64,000 bases of DNA from Gammaproteobacteria bacterium (lineage in GTDB: Bacteria > Pseudomonadota > Gammaproteobacteria > Steroidobacterales > Steroidobacteraceae): contig JAJPKM010000038.1 of the NCBI GenBank assembly GCA_021323735.1, positions 124,001-188,000 on the forward strand, in the 5' to 3' direction. Below, piece after piece: positions 26,245-34,929 of this stretch (positions are counted from its first letter, which is position 1; every line of letters starts with the position of its first letter). A model generated the notes under the pieces. The model was not told the DNA's origin, searched no databases, and worked only from the letters and a program-made list of their open reading frames with translations. A program made the translations under genes and the position numbers.

Positions 26245-27765
26245 ATGAATAGTTCATTGCGGTCGCTGCCGGAAGTGCGGTCCGACGCCGAAGTGGATAG
26301 CTCGCTGGATCAGCGGCGGCGTGAGCTGGTTGCGGCGCTCTGCCAGGTGCTGCCGCGCGAGATGGTCTTGATGCGCCACGAGGACACCGTGGCCTTCGAG
26401 TGCGATGCACTCACGGCGTACAGGGCGTCGCCCTTGGTGGTGGTGCTGCCAGACACCGAAACCCAAGTCGCGGCGACTTTAGGCATATGTCATAAGATGG
26501 GGGTGCCTGTCGTGGCGCGCGGCGCCGGCACCGGCTTGTCGGGCGGGGCGACTCCGCATCGGTCGGGCGTCATTTTGTCGCTGGCCAAGTTCAATCGGAT
26601 TGTGAACATCGATGCTGAATCCTGCACCGCGACGGTGCAGTGCGGTGTGCGCAATCTGGCAATCAGCGAAGCGGCGGCGGCTTATGGTCTGTACTACGCC
26701 CCCGATCCCAGCAGTCAAATTGCCTGCACCATCGGCGGGAACGTGGCCGAAAATTCCGGCGGCGTGCACTGCCTGAAGTATGGACTGACTCTACACAATG
26801 TTCTCAAGGTTCGGGGTTTCATGGCCGATGGCCAGCCGGTGGAATTCGGCTCCCACGCTCTGGATGCGGCAGGGCTGGACCTGTTGTCGGTCGTCGTCGG
26901 CAGCGAGGGCATGCTGGCCGTCACCACCGAAGTGACCGTGAGGTTGATTCCGAAGCCGCCGCTGGCCCGCTGCATCATGGCCAGCTTCAGCGACATCGAA
27001 TCGGCGGGCGCGGCCGTGGCGAGCGTGATTGCACACGGCATCATTCCGGCGGGGCTGGAAATGATGGATAGGGCAATGACAGCTGCCGTGGAGGGATTCG
27101 TTCACGCCGATTACGACTTGGAGGCTGCCGCGATTTTATTGTGCGAAAGCGACGGCACGCCGGAAGAAGTCGAGGAAGAGATCGGACGCATGGAGCAGGT
27201 GCTCAAGGCCGCGGGGGCATCCCGATTCGAGGTCAGTCGCGACGAAGCGCAGCGCCTGAAGTTCTGGAGCGGCCGCAAGAACGCCTTTCCCGCCTCCGGC
27301 AGCATCAGTCCGGATTACATGTGCATGGACTCCACCATACCGCGCAGGTGCCTGGCGGAGATGTTGCGGTCGATTCAGGAAATGGAAGTGAAATACAACC
27401 TGCGCTGCGTGAATGTCTTCCACGCAGGGGACGGTAATCTGCATCCGTTGATCTTATTCGATGCGGAAGATGCGGATCAGATGCGCCGCTGCGAATTGTT
27501 CGGTGCGGACATTCTGGAGACCAGCGTACGCCTCGGCGGAACCGTCACGGGCGAGCATGGGGTGGGTGTCGAAAAACTCAATTCCATGTGCGTTCAGTTC
27601 TCTGCCGCCGAACGCGCGCAGTTCCTCGGTGTGAAGCGCGCCTTCGACGCGGGCGAGCTGCTCAATCCGGGAAAAGTCATTCCCACGCTGCAGCGCTGCG
27701 CGGAGTACGGAAAAATGCATGTCCGCCGCGGCATGCTGCAGTTCCCGGAGCTGCCGAGATTCTGA
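26245..27765 (+). CDS. glcD: Glycolate oxidase, FAD-binding subunit GlcD
   Basis: 506 aa. FAD_binding_4 domain with VPVVARGAGTGLSGGATP, then PDPSSQIACTIGGNVAENSG and GSEGMLAVTTEVTV. The C-terminal FAD-oxidase domain has NVFHAGDGNLHPLILFD and GTVTGEHGVGVEK. With GlcE and GlcF it oxidises glycolate to glyoxylate at the membrane. Start uncertain: ATG at 26245 lacks a Shine-Dalgarno, while a GTG at 26230 in frame has GAGG upstream. The TGA stop shares one base with the glcE start (TGATG). Confidence 0.95.
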   Translation: MNSSLRSLPEVRSDAEVDSSLDQRRRELVAALCQVLPREMVLMRHEDTVAFECDALTAYRASPLVVVLPDTETQVAATLGICHKMGVPVVARGAGTGLSGGATPHRSGVILSLAKFNRIVNIDAESCTATVQCGVRNLAISEAAAAYGLYYAPDPSSQIACTIGGNVAENSGGVHCLKYGLTLHNVLKVRGFMADGQPVEFGSHALDAAGLDLLSVVVGSEGMLAVTTEVTVRLIPKPPLARCIMASFSDIESAGAAVASVIAHGIIPAGLEMMDRAMTAAVEGFVHADYDLEAAAILLCESDGTPEEVEEEIGRMEQVLKAAGASRFEVSRDEAQRLKFWSGRKNAFPASGSISPDYMCMDSTIPRRCLAEMLRSIQEMEVKYNLRCVNVFHAGDGNLHPLILFDAEDADQMRRCELFGADILETSVRLGGTVTGEHGVGVEKLNSMCVQFSAAERAQFLGVKRAFDAGELLNPGKVIPTLQRCAEYGKMHVRRGMLQFPELPRF

Positions 27766-28871
27766 TGGATGCAAAGGACCCCGTGTTGGCGCGCCTCGTC
27801 GAGCAGGTGGGTAGCGCGCAGGCGCATCGGACGCCGCTGGATATCCGCGGCGGCGGCACGAAACGTTTCTACGGCGGAGTGCCGGCGGGCGAGCCCGTCG
27901 ATATCACCGACCTTTCCGGCATCACCAGCTACGAGCCCACCGAGCTGGTCGTGACGGCGCGGGCCGGGACGCTTCTCCGCGATTTGGAAGCCGCGCTTGC
28001 AGAGCAGGGGCAGTGTCTGCCGTTCGAGCCGCCGCGCTTTGCCGCGGGCGGGACCGTGGGCGGCATGGTCGCCGCCGGACTCTCGGGCCCCGCGCGCGCC
28101 AGCGTGGGGTCGGTACGCGACCACGTGCTGGGCATGACCTTGCTCAATGGACGCGCCGAGGTGCTCACATTCGGCGGCCAGGTGGCCAAGAATGTGGCGG
28201 GCTACGACGTGTCCCGGCTCATCGTCGGCTCCTTGGGCATTCTTGGCATCATTTGCGAAGTTTCGATCAAGGTATTGCCGGTCAGCGTTGCGACCGCCAC
28301 GCTGCGCTTCGATTGGGATGAAACTCATGCGCTACGGCAGCTGTGCGGTTGGCGCGCACAGCCCCTACCGATCAACGCGAGCGCGTGGCACGGGGGCCGG
28401 TTGCATCTGCGTCTGGCCGGCGCGCAAGCGGCCGTCGAGGCGGCCTGCAAGGCGCTGGGCGGTGAGCGGGTGGAACCTTCGCAGGCAAACACGTGGTGGA
28501 CCGGTGTCCGCGATCAGAGCGAGGATTTCTTCTCGCTTCGAGCTGCGAGCGAGGCTCCCGGAGAGTCGATTAGTGAGTCGATCTGGCGGCTGTCGGTGCC
28601 CGCCACCAGCGGTGTGATCGCGCTTCCCGGCGAGCAATTCATCGAATGGCATGGCGCGCTTCGTTGGTGGAAAACCGGCGCCGAAGCGGCGCAGGTTCGC
28701 GACGCGGCGAACCGCGTGGGCGGCCACGCCACCCTCATGCGTGGCGCCGATAGGTCCGCGGGTGCTTTCGCGCCGCTGAGCGAGGTGCTCATGCGCGTTC
28801 ATCAGGGCTTGAAGGAGGCCTTCGATCCTGAGCGAATTTTCAACCCCGGCCGTCTGTACGCAGGTCTTTGA
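27765..28871 (+). CDS. glcE: Glycolate oxidase subunit GlcE
   Basis: 368 aa, a shorter FAD-binding protein related to GlcD: PLDIRGGGTKRFYGG, AGTLLRDLEAALAEQGQCLP, the PPRFAAGGTVGGMVAAGLSG nucleotide loop and GGQVAKNVAGYDVSRLIVGS. Start is the ATG at 27765, overlapping the glcD stop by one base; the frame extends upstream only inside glcD. It lacks the GlcD C-terminal domain, as expected for GlcE. Forms the GlcDEF complex. Confidence 0.94.
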   Translation: MDAKDPVLARLVEQVGSAQAHRTPLDIRGGGTKRFYGGVPAGEPVDITDLSGITSYEPTELVVTARAGTLLRDLEAALAEQGQCLPFEPPRFAAGGTVGGMVAAGLSGPARASVGSVRDHVLGMTLLNGRAEVLTFGGQVAKNVAGYDVSRLIVGSLGILGIICEVSIKVLPVSVATATLRFDWDETHALRQLCGWRAQPLPINASAWHGGRLHLRLAGAQAAVEAACKALGGERVEPSQANTWWTGVRDQSEDFFSLRAASEAPGESISESIWRLSVPATSGVIALPGEQFIEWHGALRWWKTGAEAAQVRDAANRVGGHATLMRGADRSAGAFAPLSEVLMRVHQGLKEAFDPERIFNPGRLYAGL

Positions 28872-28874
28872 CCG

Positions 28875-30164
28875 ATGCAAACGCATCTCAGCCCGGAATT
28901 CAGTGAAACCGCCGAAGGCAAAGAGGCGGCGGCCATTGTGCGCAAGTGCGTGCATTGCGGTTTCTGCAATGCCACGTGCCCCACGTATCAATTGCTCGGC
29001 GATGAATTGGACGGTCCGCGGGGGCGTATTTACTTGATCAAGCAGGCGCTCGAGGGTGCCGAGGTGACCCGCAGTACCCAGCAGCATCTCGACCGCTGCC
29101 TCACCTGCCTCAATTGCCAGACCACCTGCCCGAGCGGCGTGGAGTACGGGCACTTGATTGATATCGGTAGAAGGGTTGTCGATGCCAGGGTCGCGCGTCC
29201 GGCCGCCGAAAGAGCAGTTCGCTGGGCACTGAAGGAAGGTCTGACCTCGCCGCTATTCGCGACGGCCATGTGGTTGGGGAAGGCGCTGCGCCCGATATTG
29301 CCCAAGGTGCTGCGGAACAAGGTACCGGCCCGAGCGCCCCATCGCGCGACAGCGCGGATGCCGTCACAGCCGACACAGTCGCAGCTGGTGCAATCGCAGC
29401 GGCAATCGCCGTCGGAGCGGCCGTCACACACTCGAACCGTGCTCATGCTGCAGGGCTGCGTGCAGCCCGCGATGCTGCCCAACATCGATCGGGCAACCGA
29501 AAGAGTGCTCGACATGGCGGGCATTCGAACGCTGCATGCGGCGGGGACGGGTTGCTGTGGGGCCTTGCGCACTCACTTGAACGACAGCCAAGGCGGCCTT
29601 AGGGACATGCGCCGCAATATCGATGCCTGGATGCCTATGCTGGACACCGGCGGTGTCGAGGCCATCATTTCATCGGCCAGCGCTTGCTCGCTGTCGATCA
29701 AGGAGTACGGCCACGCATTGGCAGGCGATTCCGCGTATGCCGGCAAGGCCGCGCGGGTCAGTGCGTTGGCGCGCGACTTGAGCGAGTTGCTGCCGCAGCT
29801 GGTTCCCGCCCTCAAGGATCGGCTCCGGGGCGGCACCGAAAAGCGCGCGGTGTTCCATGCGCCCTGTACCTTGCAGCATGGCCAGCGCCTGCGCGGCGGT
29901 GTGCAGACTCATTTGAGGGAGTTGGGTTTTGACGTGACGGTGGCGGGCGAGGAGAGCCACTTGTGCTGCGGTTCAGCCGGCGCGTATTCGATCGTACAGC
30001 CGAAGCTCGCCATGCAATTGCGCGACCGAAAGTTGGGCAACCTTGCGAAACTCGAACCACAGTACATTTTGTCCGCCAATGTCGGCTGCATCCAACATCT
30101 GCAATCAGGGACCTCGACACCGGTCATGCACTGGATTGAATTCTTGGAAGAGGCGTTGGCTTAA
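28875..30164 (+). CDS. glcF: Glycolate oxidase iron-sulphur subunit GlcF
   Basis: 429 aa. Two 4Fe-4S ferredoxin-type motifs, CVHCGFCNATCP and CLTCLNCQTTCP, then two Cys-rich CCG-type domains (GTGCCGALRTHL, ESHLCCGSAGAYS) that bind the electron-transfer cofactor. It passes electrons from GlcDE to the quinone pool. An unusual Gln/Ser/Pro/Arg-rich linker (about residues 152-186, for example PSQPTQSQLVQSQRQSPSER) joins the two halves and looks like a repeat expansion. It starts 3 bp after glcE, and its stop overlaps the next start (TAATG). Confidence 0.94.
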   Translation: MQTHLSPEFSETAEGKEAAAIVRKCVHCGFCNATCPTYQLLGDELDGPRGRIYLIKQALEGAEVTRSTQQHLDRCLTCLNCQTTCPSGVEYGHLIDIGRRVVDARVARPAAERAVRWALKEGLTSPLFATAMWLGKALRPILPKVLRNKVPARAPHRATARMPSQPTQSQLVQSQRQSPSERPSHTRTVLMLQGCVQPAMLPNIDRATERVLDMAGIRTLHAAGTGCCGALRTHLNDSQGGLRDMRRNIDAWMPMLDTGGVEAIISSASACSLSIKEYGHALAGDSAYAGKAARVSALARDLSELLPQLVPALKDRLRGGTEKRAVFHAPCTLQHGQRLRGGVQTHLRELGFDVTVAGEESHLCCGSAGAYSIVQPKLAMQLRDRKLGNLAKLEPQYILSANVGCIQHLQSGTSTPVMHWIEFLEEALA

Positions 30165-30856
30165 TGGATACGGTTTCGCAGGCGCTGCTGGCGGCGCAAT
30201 ACAAAGCCCAAGCTTTATTCGCCGAGGTCGTGGCCGAAGGATTGGTGTGTGCCGGGAAGCTCGAAAGCGACCTCACCGATGAGATTCATGCGCTGGCGCA
30301 GACGCGCTTCGGATTGCGCCGCCACTGGCACAAGCGGATCGCACGCTCCGGGCCCAACACGCTGATGACTTATCACGATGAGTGCGCGGATCGACGCATC
30401 ACCGGGGATGACATCGTGTACCTGGACTTCGGGCCTGTGTTCGAGGAATGGGAGGCGGATTTTGGCCGCTCCTTTGTCGTGGGACCGGATCCGGTAAAAC
30501 ACCGCCTGGTCGGCGATCTTGCCGATGCGTTCAATCGTGGCCAGGAACTCTACCGCTGCACGCCGAATTTAACCGCCGGGCAGCTATACGACTTTGCGGC
30601 CGGTCTCGCGGCCGAATACGGTTGGGAGTTCGGCAATGTGAGTGCCGGGCACATAGTCGGTCATTTCCCGCATGAGCGCCGGCCGCAGGACCCTAAGTAT
30701 CTTTCGATACGGCACGGAAATCCGCTTCCGCTGCGCGCGACCGACGAGAAAGGTGCTCCGCGCCACTGGATCCTGGAGATCCACTTCATCGACCGCGCGC
30801 GCGAAATCGGCGGCTTCTTCGAGGAGCTATTGAGCGTCGATGCGCGCGACCGTTAA
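30164..30856 (+). CDS. M24-family (methionine/proline aminopeptidase fold) protein
   Basis: 230 aa. The creatinase/aminopeptidase fold is visible in YLDFGPVFEEWEADFGRSFV (two metal-binding Asp), SAGHIVGHFPHE (His) and WILEIHFID (Glu). It lacks an N-terminal creatinase domain and is close to the minimal M24 length. Its ATG overlaps the glcF TAA, so it is translated with the glycolate oxidase genes. Members of this group may act as peptidases or as metal-binding hydrolases of small amides. What a peptidase does in a glycolate operon is unclear; a role in maturation is one guess. Confidence 0.85.
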   Translation: MDTVSQALLAAQYKAQALFAEVVAEGLVCAGKLESDLTDEIHALAQTRFGLRRHWHKRIARSGPNTLMTYHDECADRRITGDDIVYLDFGPVFEEWEADFGRSFVVGPDPVKHRLVGDLADAFNRGQELYRCTPNLTAGQLYDFAAGLAAEYGWEFGNVSAGHIVGHFPHERRPQDPKYLSIRHGNPLPLRATDEKGAPRHWILEIHFIDRAREIGGFFEELLSVDARDR

Positions 30857-30865
30857 GGAGGTTCA

Positions 30866-31633
30866 ATGTGCCTGATATTGATCGCGTGGCGCGGAAATTC
30901 GCAATACCCCTGCGTGGTCGCGGCGAACCGCGATGAATTGCATTCGCGTCCGGCGGCCCCGGCACAGTGGTGGCGATCGCAGCCGCCGGTACTGGCGGGA
31001 CAGGATCTCAAGGGCGGCGGCACTTGGCTGGGGGTCACCCGCACCGGCCGCTTCGCGGCGCTCACGAACTACCGCGATCCCGAACAGCGGCGTGAGGGAG
31101 GCCCAAGCCGCGGCACGCTGGTCACGTCGATCCTGATGTCGAATGACACGACGGCGCAGAGTCTGGACTACCTTCGAGACGTGGGCCATGAGTACAACGG
31201 GTTCAATTTGATTTTCTCCGACGGCGAGCGGCTCGCCGTCTACGAAAGCGTGGTGGGCTTGGGGCGCGAACTCGGCCCGGGCATCTATGGCCTGTCCAAT
31301 CATTTGCTGGATACGCCCTGGCCCAAGGTCCAGACCGCAAAGTCTCGGCTGTCGACGGCGCTCTCGGGACTGGGCAACACCGACGCAGCCCTCGCGCTGC
31401 TGCGCGACGATGAGCCGGCACCGGACGATGAGTTGCCGCGCACCGGAGTGGGCTTGGCGTGGGAGCGTCTGCTGTCCAGCGCCTTCGTGCGCGCGCCGGA
31501 CTACGGTACGCGCTGTTCGACGCTGTTGCGCATCGATCAGGGCGGCTGCGCACACTTCGATGAGTGGACCTGGGATTCGGCGGGAGCGCAGAGCGGCACG
31601 GTAAGCTTTCAGTTCCAGCTGGAACAGGGTTGA
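30866..31633 (+). CDS. NRDE-family (TANGO2-like) protein
   Basis: 255 aa. The family-defining NRDE motif lies in VAANRDELHSRPAAPAQWW, preceded by the N-terminal MCLILIAWR with Cys2, which suggests an N-terminal-nucleophile hydrolase fold after Met removal. Later blocks are GGTWLGVTRTGRFAALTNYR, NGFNLIFSDG and YGLSNHLLDTPWPKV. Eukaryotic TANGO2 is linked to haem or acyl-CoA handling; the bacterial function is unknown. ATG with a perfect AAGGAGG 5 nt upstream. It lies 9 bp after the M24 gene and closes the glc transcript. Confidence 0.92.
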   Translation: MCLILIAWRGNSQYPCVVAANRDELHSRPAAPAQWWRSQPPVLAGQDLKGGGTWLGVTRTGRFAALTNYRDPEQRREGGPSRGTLVTSILMSNDTTAQSLDYLRDVGHEYNGFNLIFSDGERLAVYESVVGLGRELGPGIYGLSNHLLDTPWPKVQTAKSRLSTALSGLGNTDAALALLRDDEPAPDDELPRTGVGLAWERLLSSAFVRAPDYGTRCSTLLRIDQGGCAHFDEWTWDSAGAQSGTVSFQFQLEQG

Positions 31634-31690
31634 GAGGAACAGCGTTGGGCCAAACAAGATCGAACGGAACAGCGTCGGGCGGAGCAGCGG
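31621..31690 (+). repeat. Degenerate tandem repeats spanning a stop codon
   Basis: Copies of GGAACAGSGTYGGGC start at 31621, 31637, 31666 and, degraded, 31681. The first copy codes for the last residues of the NRDE protein. The frame after the stop would read on as EEQRWAKQDRTEQRRAEQRR, so the block looks like expanded coding sequence cut off by the stop. Confidence 0.6.
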
Positions 31691-31743
31691 CGTCTTTGTG
31701 CCGTCAGCCCATCGGCAGCCGAGCGTCTGTGTCAGAATAAGCC

Positions 31744-33645
31744 ATGGTGCCCAAAGACTTGCCGGCTCGCGACCCGCCGCCGCCACTGATCCGCGATAGA
31801 TCCCTAGGAATCATCGCGACGGCCACCGTGCTGGCGCTCCTGTACTTCGCGCGCGATGTTCTCGTGCCGATCACCCTGGCCATCATCCTCAGTCTGTTGA
31901 TCGCGCCGCTGGTGCGCGCGCTACGCCGCCTGAAGTTGGGGCAGACGCTTTCCGTTCTGGCCGCAGTACTGGTACTGGTGTTGTCATTCGGTGCGATCGC
32001 GACGGCGATCGGCTCGCAATTGATTCACATGGCGGACAATCTGCCGAAGTATGAAAGAACTCTGGCGCATAAGCTGGAGACTTTGAACACCTTCGCCATG
32101 AAGCGCCTCAACTCGATCACGGCGCAGGCGAGCAAGGTATTCGATCGAAACGCGCAAGCGGTGCCGCCTTCCACGTTGCAGCCGAATGCCGCCGCACCGA
32201 AAACTCCCATTCCGGTGGAGTTGCACGAGGCGCCGGCCAATCCCTTGCAGGTCATCGAAAAGGTCTTAGGATCGATCTGGGTGCCGATAGAAACCACGGG
32301 TATCGTCTTGGTCGTGCTGGTGTTCGTCCTGCTGGAGCAGGAGGCGCTGCGCGATCGCTTCATCCGCGTTGCCGGCGGCACGGACATACGGCTGTCCACG
32401 CTCGTGATCAACGACGCGGGAGACCGCTTATCGCGATTTTTCGTCTCCCAATTTGCGGTGAATTTCGGCGTCGGCATTTTGATCTGGATCGGGCTCAGCG
32501 TCATCGGGTTGCCGCATCCGATGGTATGGGCGGCCCTGACCACGGTGCTGCGCTTCGTTCCTTACGTCGGCGTGTGGATTGCCGCGCTCTGCTCCGCCGT
32601 GCTCGCCGCGGCCGTCGATGCCGGATGGGGCATGGCCTTGGAGACCTTGGGATTGTTCGCCATCGTCGAGCTGTTCGCCGGGCAATTGGTCGAGCCGCAG
32701 CTTTACGGGCACACGACGGGTCTTTCGCCGCTTTCGGTGGTGATTGCCGCGATATTCTGGAGTTGGCTGTGGGGACCCATCGGCTTGATCGTGTCGACGC
32801 CCTTGACGCTGTGTCTGCTGGTGGTCGGGCGGCACATCAAGGCGTGGAGCCTGCTGGACACTCTGCTGGGCGATACTCAAGCCCTCACCATGCCGCAGCG
32901 CTTCTATCAGCGCGCATTGTCGGCCGATTCGGACGAGATCATTGCGAATGCACGGAAATTCCTCAAGCGCAATTCATTCGCCGATTATTGCGACATGGTC
33001 CTGCTCCCCGCGTTGCATCTGGCGCGACTCGACCTGGAGTCCGGCACCATCAGCACGGAACAGCAGACGAGAATGCGCGCCTCCATGCTGGCCGTGATTG
33101 CCTCCATCGATGGAAAGAATCGGCGGCCGTCACGCCGCCGGATACGTTCCTCGCTGCTCGGGCAGTCCACGGTCGGCCGCCTGCTTCGGCAGCAGCGGGA
33201 ACAGGCGAGCGGCCGTTGGCAGGGACCGCTGGTCGTACCGGCGGGATCCGTGGTGGTGTGCATCGGTTTGGGCACCATTGCCGATGATTTGGCCACCGAA
33301 CTGCTGGTGCGCGTCCTGCGCGATCAGAAAGTGGATGCACGCCATATGTCGCTGGAAGATTTGGACAATGCTCCGCCGCTGAATACGGCCGATGCCGTAT
33401 CCATCGCGTATGTGGTCAGCGCCTTTCCGAGCGAGGAGCGCAGCCGCGGCGAAGCCACGGCCGGCAAGGTGCGCGCGCGATTCCCGCAGGCATGCGTCGT
33501 CGCGGTATTTCTTCCGGGCCTGCTGCTGCAGCCCGAGGATGAGGAAGAGGTGACGAGCTTGCGCAGCGCCGATCAATCGGCCGGCTCGTTGGGCCACGCC
33601 GTGCAGATCTGCCTGGACATGCAGTCCAAGACGGCGCCGGGATGA
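31744..33645 (+). CDS. AI-2E/PerM-family permease with a C-terminal soluble domain
   Basis: 633 aa. Residues 20-375 form the AI-2E transporter (PerM/TqsA) fold: paired N-terminal helices, a polar insert with KYERTLAHKLETLN, helices around GIVLVVLVFVLLEQEALRDR, and the signature LPHPMVWAALTTVLRFVPYVG...VEPQLYGHTTGLSPLSVVIA. About 200 further cytoplasmic residues follow: a helical segment, a basic stretch (RRPSRRRIRSS), then a Rossmann-like stretch (VVVCIGLGTIADDLATELLVRVLRDQ...DARHMSLEDL). Typical family members stop near 350-380 aa. The substrate is unknown; some members export autoinducer-2, others act as Na+/H+ antiporters. Confidence 0.85.
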   Translation: MVPKDLPARDPPPPLIRDRSLGIIATATVLALLYFARDVLVPITLAIILSLLIAPLVRALRRLKLGQTLSVLAAVLVLVLSFGAIATAIGSQLIHMADNLPKYERTLAHKLETLNTFAMKRLNSITAQASKVFDRNAQAVPPSTLQPNAAAPKTPIPVELHEAPANPLQVIEKVLGSIWVPIETTGIVLVVLVFVLLEQEALRDRFIRVAGGTDIRLSTLVINDAGDRLSRFFVSQFAVNFGVGILIWIGLSVIGLPHPMVWAALTTVLRFVPYVGVWIAALCSAVLAAAVDAGWGMALETLGLFAIVELFAGQLVEPQLYGHTTGLSPLSVVIAAIFWSWLWGPIGLIVSTPLTLCLLVVGRHIKAWSLLDTLLGDTQALTMPQRFYQRALSADSDEIIANARKFLKRNSFADYCDMVLLPALHLARLDLESGTISTEQQTRMRASMLAVIASIDGKNRRPSRRRIRSSLLGQSTVGRLLRQQREQASGRWQGPLVVPAGSVVVCIGLGTIADDLATELLVRVLRDQKVDARHMSLEDLDNAPPLNTADAVSIAYVVSAFPSEERSRGEATAGKVRARFPQACVVAVFLPGLLLQPEDEEEVTSLRSADQSAGSLGHAVQICLDMQSKTAPG

Positions 33646-33669
33646 TGCTGCCCCGAACCCTCCAATAGC

Positions 33670-34929
33670 ATGTGGCTGCACACGACGACTGCGGATGAGC
33701 GGCGCGCGCTGCTGGCGACGTACTTGGGCTACGGGCTCGATGGCTTCGATCTCATGATCTATAGCTTCATGATCCCCTCGCTGCTCACCCTGTGGGGCAT
33801 GAGCGCCGCCGAGGCGGGCCACATTGCCAGCGGCGCGCTGATCACCTCGGCGCTGGGCGGCTGGGCGGCGGGTGCGCTCGCGGATCGATATGGACGCGCG
33901 CGCATTTTGCAGCTTACGGTGCTGTGGTTCGCGGTGTTCACCTTCCTAAGCGGTTTCACGCACTCATTCGGCCAGCTGCTTTTCACCCGGGCGATGCAGG
34001 GATTCGGCTTCGGCGGCGAATGGGCGGTGGGCTCGGTGCTGGTGGCCGAAATCATCGATGCGCGTCATCGCGGCAAGGCCACCGGCCTCGTGCAAAGCAG
34101 CTGGTCATTGGGCTGGGCGGCGGCCGCACTGGCGTTCTGGGCGGCGAGTTCTCTGTTGCCGCCGTCAATCGCGTGGCGGGTGGTTTTTTGGCTGGGCATC
34201 CTGCCGGCGTTTCTGGTGATTTACATCCGCCGCCGAGTGCCGGAGCCGGCGATCTATGTGCAGATGCGCGCGCAGCGTGCAACTCCGCATGACAAGGCGG
34301 TGCCGCGCGCCGGGCAATTCCTGGATATCTTCCGACCGCCCCTGCTAAAGACCACGGTGTTGGCCACGCTGCTGTCGACGGGGATGCTCGGCGCCTACTA
34401 CTCGATAACGACGTGGCTGCCCACTTTCCTGACCAATGAACGCCATCTTTCGGTGGGAGGCAGCACGGGGTATTTGCTGATGGTGATCACCGGATCACTG
34501 GCCGGATACTTGGTGAGTGCCTGGCTCACCGACACGATCGGGCGCCGCCGCGGCTTCATGCTGTTCGCCGGGTGCGCGATGGTGTTGATCCTCTTCTACG
34601 TGCGGCTGCCCGTGGCGGGTGGGATGTTCCTGGTCGGCTTCCCCTTGGGGTTCTTCATTCTGGGCATCTTCTCGGGCATGGGCGCTTGCCTCGCGGAGCT
34701 GTTCCCGGGCGCCGTGCGCGGCTCGGGCCAGGGGTTTACCTACAGCGTCGGACGCGGCATCGGCGGATTCTGTCCTTCCCTGATCGGACTGCTGAGTCGG
34801 CATTTTCCGCTGGGGGATGCCATCGCGGGTTTTACCGTGGCGGCCTATGCCCTGGTCATCGTCACGGCATGGGCGATTCCTGAAACTCGCGCTCGAGTGC
34901 TCATCGCGGACGGCGCCCTCGACGCATGA
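33670..34929 (+). CDS. MFS transporter (metabolite:H+ symporter type)
   Basis: 419 aa, 12 membrane helices. Loop 2-3 carries [13 protein letters not shown] and the start of helix 1 [16 protein letters not shown], the Gly-Phe-Asp pattern of the aromatic acid and sialate symporter branch. [21 protein letters not shown] is the conserved helix 4-5 region. The central cytoplasmic loop contains a predicted short domain. Its last codons overlap the hydantoinase start (ATGA at 34926-34929), so it very likely imports that enzyme's substrate, such as a hydantoin or oxoproline-like lactam. The start at 33670 follows the previous gene by 24 bp. Confidence 0.9.
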   Translation: MWLHTTTADERRALLATYLGYGLDGFDLMIYSFMIPSLLTLWGMSAAEAGHIASGALITSALGGWAAGALADRYGRARILQLTVLWFAVFTFLSGFTHSFGQLLFTRAMQGFGFGGEWAVGSVLVAEIIDARHRGKATGLVQSSWSLGWAAAALAFWAASSLLPPSIAWRVVFWLGILPAFLVIYIRRRVPEPAIYVQMRAQRATPHDKAVPRAGQFLDIFRPPLLKTTVLATLLSTGMLGAYYSITTWLPTFLTNERHLSVGGSTGYLLMVITGSLAGYLVSAWLTDTIGRRRGFMLFAGCAMVLILFYVRLPVAGGMFLVGFPLGFFILGIFSGMGACLAELFPGAVRGSGQGFTYSVGRGIGGFCPSLIGLLSRHFPLGDAIAGFTVAAYALVIVTAWAIPETRARVLIADGALDA

